From assembly GCF_900143535.1 (NCBI RefSeq), contig NZ_FRFA01000006.1:124001-188000 (forward strand): a stretch of 64,000 nucleotides of DNA, given 5' to 3'. Numbering within the stretch: the stretch's first letter is position 1; every line of letters starts with the position of its first letter. A program made the position numbers and the translations under genes. Positions 61,987 through 64,000 of the stretch are shown piece after piece. This stretch comes from Tateyamaria sp. Alg231-49 (lineage in GTDB: Bacteria; Pseudomonadota; Alphaproteobacteria; Rhodobacterales; Rhodobacteraceae). The notes beneath the pieces were generated by a model. The model ran no database searches and was not told the DNA's origin. It saw only the letters and a program-made list of their open reading frames with translations.

Positions 61987-62877
61987 TCAGCCTTTCACAG
62001 CGCCAGCGGCGATGCCCCGGACAAACAGTTTTCCGGAAGCGAAGTAGATGATGAGAGGAACAAGTCCGGTCAGAAGCGTCGCGGCCATGTTGACGTTGTA
62101 TTCCTTAACGCCCTGCACCGAGTTTACGATGTTGTTGAGTTGCACCGTCATCGGATAGATTTCGGGCCGGGTGTAGATCACGCCAAACAGGAAGTCATTC
62201 CAGATGCCAGTGACTTGCAGGATCATCGCCACCACGAAGATCGGCAGGGACATCGGCAGCATGATGCGGAAATAGATGCCCCAGAACCCCGCACCATCGA
62301 CGCGGGCCGCCTTGAAAAGCTCCTCGGGGATTGCGGTAAAGTAGTTCCGGAAAAGTAGCGTCAGGATCGGCATGCCGAACACGGTGTGCACCAGCACAAG
62401 CCCCCAGAGCGAGCCATAAAGGCCCATTTCCCGCAAAATGATCACGATCGGATACAGCATGACCTGATACGGAATGAACGCGCCAAGGATCAGGATGGTA
62501 AAGAAAACATCGGCCCCTTTGAACCGCCAGTTGGCGAGCGCGTAGCCGTTGATCGAAGCGATGACGATGGACAGGAAGACGGACGGGATCAGGATCTGAA
62601 CCGAATTCCAGAAGCCCCGGCTTAGCCCATCGCAGTTGATGCCGGTGCAGGCCTCGGACCATGCCTTGACCCACGGCTGAAAGGTGATTTCTACGGGCGG
62701 CGAGAACACATTGCCCAGCCGAATTTCCGGCATGCCCTTGAGCGATGTAACGACCATCACATAAAGCGGCAGCGCGTAATACATGGCGACCACGATCAGC
62801 GTGCCATAGAGCATGATGTTGGCGCGGGACAGGCGACGGCGTGGTTTGGGGCCGCGCGGGGTTATTGCATTATCCAC
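61987..62877 (-). CDS. Carbohydrate ABC transporter permease 2
   Basis: A 296-residue permease with six membrane helices; EAA loop ELFKAARVDGAGFWGIYFRI near residue 190. A short periplasmic insertion (WSEACTGINCDGLSRGF) holds two cysteines, possibly a disulfide. Its ATG overlaps the preceding permease by 8 bases. Confidence 0.93.
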   Translation of the reverse strand: MDNAITPRGPKPRRRLSRANIMLYGTLIVVAMYYALPLYVMVVTSLKGMPEIRLGNVFSPPVEITFQPWVKAWSEACTGINCDGLSRGFWNSVQILIPSVFLSIVIASINGYALANWRFKGADVFFTILILGAFIPYQVMLYPIVIILREMGLYGSLWGLVLVHTVFGMPILTLLFRNYFTAIPEELFKAARVDGAGFWGIYFRIMLPMSLPIFVVAMILQVTGIWNDFLFGVIYTRPEIYPMTVQLNNIVNSVQGVKEYNVNMAATLLTGLVPLIIYFASGKLFVRGIAAGAVKG

Positions 62878-63781
62878 GTTTTTTGCCTCCGAATTCGAGG
62901 TAGGCCCATGGGATCAGAATGATAATCACGCTCACCAGCATCATTGTTGAGGCGGCAAAACCCTGAGCGAGGTTTTGAGAGGCAAACATCTTGTCGTAGA
63001 CGTATTTGGCGGGCACTTCGGACGCGATGCCGGGGCCACCTGAGGTCTGGGCCACCACAAGGTCATAAACCTTGACGATACCAGACGCGATCAGGACGAG
63101 GGCGGTGACAAACACGGGCCGCATCATCGGGATGATCACGACCACATAGGTCTTCCACGTTGGGATGCCGTCGACGCGGGCCGCCTTCCAGATATCTTCG
63201 TCAATGCCGCGCAGGCCGGCCAGCATGATGACCATGATCAGGCCAGACCCTTGCCAGATGCCTGCGATCAGGATGCCGAAAATGACGATGTCGGGGTTGT
63301 AGAGTGGGTCAAAAGTAAAGCTTTCCCATCCCCAGTCGCGCACCACTTGTTGGACGCCAAAGTCGGGGTTCAGGATCCATTGCCAGACCAAACCAGTAAC
63401 GATGAAGGACAGGGCAAACGGGTAAAGGAGGATGGTCCGGAATGTATTTTCAAACCTTACCTTGCGGTCGAGCAATGCGGCGAGGATGAAGCCGATCAAC
63501 AGCGTCAGAACCATGGAACACACGCCGTACCATGCGAGGTTTTCGATGGATACCAGCCAACGGCGTGTACCCCAAAGGCGGTCGTACTGCTCCCAACCGA
63601 CGAAATCGAGCTTCGGCAGCAGTTTGGAACTGGTGAACGAATGGACAACTGTCCACGTGGTGCAGCCGATGAACACAACCAGCGCCGTAGCGACCATGGG
63701 TATGGATGCAATCTTGGCGTTGAGGTTGCGCAGCAGGCGGACAGGCCGCTTGGCGCTGTCTGTCTTAGACGGAGCTGACAT
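62870..63781 (-). CDS. Carbohydrate ABC transporter permease 1
   Basis: A 303-residue permease with six helices and an N-terminal cytoplasmic stretch (SAPSKTDSAKRPVRLLRNLN). EAA loop DIWKAARVDGIPTWKTYVVV near residue 200. First permease after the binding protein, separated from it by 60 bases that hold a stable hairpin. Confidence 0.93.
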   Translation of the reverse strand: MSAPSKTDSAKRPVRLLRNLNAKIASIPMVATALVVFIGCTTWTVVHSFTSSKLLPKLDFVGWEQYDRLWGTRRWLVSIENLAWYGVCSMVLTLLIGFILAALLDRKVRFENTFRTILLYPFALSFIVTGLVWQWILNPDFGVQQVVRDWGWESFTFDPLYNPDIVIFGILIAGIWQGSGLIMVIMLAGLRGIDEDIWKAARVDGIPTWKTYVVVIIPMMRPVFVTALVLIASGIVKVYDLVVAQTSGGPGIASEVPAKYVYDKMFASQNLAQGFAASTMMLVSVIIILIPWAYLEFGGKKRG

Positions 63782-63799
63782 GAGATTTCCCCCGAAGGT

Positions 63800-63826
63800 C
63801 CAGCCCCGGTGTCAAACCGGGGCTGG
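63800..63826 (-). terminator. Intra-operon hairpin after the binding-protein gene
   Basis: Perfect 10-bp stem CCAGCCCCGG (63800-63809) / CCGGGGCTGG (63817-63826), loop TGTCAAA, with no T-run. It lies 15 bases after the binding-protein stop codon, the same position as the hairpin in the polyol operon; likely a partial terminator or mRNA stabiliser. Confidence 0.65.
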
Positions 63827-63841
63827 TGGCTTTAGAACGCT

Positions 63842-64000
63842 TTAGTCAGCGTCTGCGATGATCGCGGCATAAGCGGCCTGAGCATCAGCTGCCGAGTAGG
63901 ACGGATCGTTCCAGAACTCGACCATCAGGTCTTCGATCTGCCCTTGGGTGTCAGGGGACAGTGTCTGGTTGCCGTCTGGCAGGATTGCGCCGGATGCGAG
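63842..64000 (-). CDS. Carbohydrate ABC transporter substrate-binding protein, C-terminal end
   Basis: Only the last 52 residues are in the window (LASGAILPDGNQTLSPDTQG and VEFWNDPSYSAADAQAAYAA, then IIADAD and TAA at 63844-63842). The frame continues beyond base 64000. The ending and its position ahead of two sugar permeases identify a periplasmic binding protein of the carbohydrate-uptake type; the ligand is probably a manno-oligosaccharide or other mannoside. Confidence 0.8.
   Translation of the reverse strand, partial: LASGAILPDGNQTLSPDTQGQIEDLMVEFWNDPSYSAADAQAAYAAIIADAD

Overview
The window looks like a chromosome segment of a marine alphaproteobacterium of the Roseobacter group (Rhodobacteraceae), probably close to Sulfitobacter. 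The support is the helicase / S4 / FdxA / CarD gene order, a DddL-type DMSP lyase, an aerobic cobalamin gene pair, two sugar-alcohol/glycoside ABC operons and a GC-rich codon bias. The genus is inferred from gene content; no database search was possible.

Layout. 1-2.98 kb: end of an RNA-helicase-like gene, S4 RNA-binding protein, seven-iron ferredoxin and CarD, closed by a clear terminator. 3-8.7 kb: divergent cobS/cobT, a Kef-type K+/H+ antiporter, and an Lrp regulator divergent from 4-hydroxyphenylpyruvate dioxygenase. 8.7-18 kb, all on the minus strand: a large single-pass protein with a GspC/PilP-like end, metY with a structured leader that can hide its ribosome binding site, a DxD glycosyltransferase-like protein, a four-gene membrane redox cluster (Rieske fused to a ferric-reductase-type membrane domain, a Cys/His-motif partner and two small membrane proteins), and a peptidoglycan-binding/lipase fusion. 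18.2-29.2 kb: class III cyclase with repeats, L-arabinonate dehydratase-like enzyme, dddL, carB, a cyclopropane-fatty-acid-synthase-like methyltransferase and an esterase.

30-36.5 kb: a complete sorbitol/mannitol operon (binding protein, two permeases, ATPase, SDR polyol dehydrogenase, mannitol dehydrogenase), its genes joined by 4-base or 1-base overlaps. 36.5-40.6 kb: a small island between this operon and tRNA-Tyr. It carries an HK97-fold major capsid protein, a chain of very small overlapping genes and an AT-richer orphan gene, with no terminase, portal, protease or integrase. This is the most unusual part of the window.

40.6-53.3 kb: housekeeping genes (tRNA-Tyr, rlmB, hisA, hisF, hisE, pyruvate carboxylase, tRNA-Gly) with small periplasmic proteins, a 42-bp tandem repeat before hisF, a glycine amidinotransferase, an MFS transporter and a VOC protein. 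53.8-56.5 kb: an SLC13/TrkA-C permease followed by a recombination scar with a startless SRPBCC gene and fragments of a TPR-type cyclase. 56.6-64 kb: a minus-strand mannoside-type operon (binding protein cut by the window edge, two permeases, ATPase, GH2 beta-mannosidase, sugar isomerase, Gfo/Idh/MocA oxidoreductase).

No CRISPR array, insertion sequence or intact integrase was seen.
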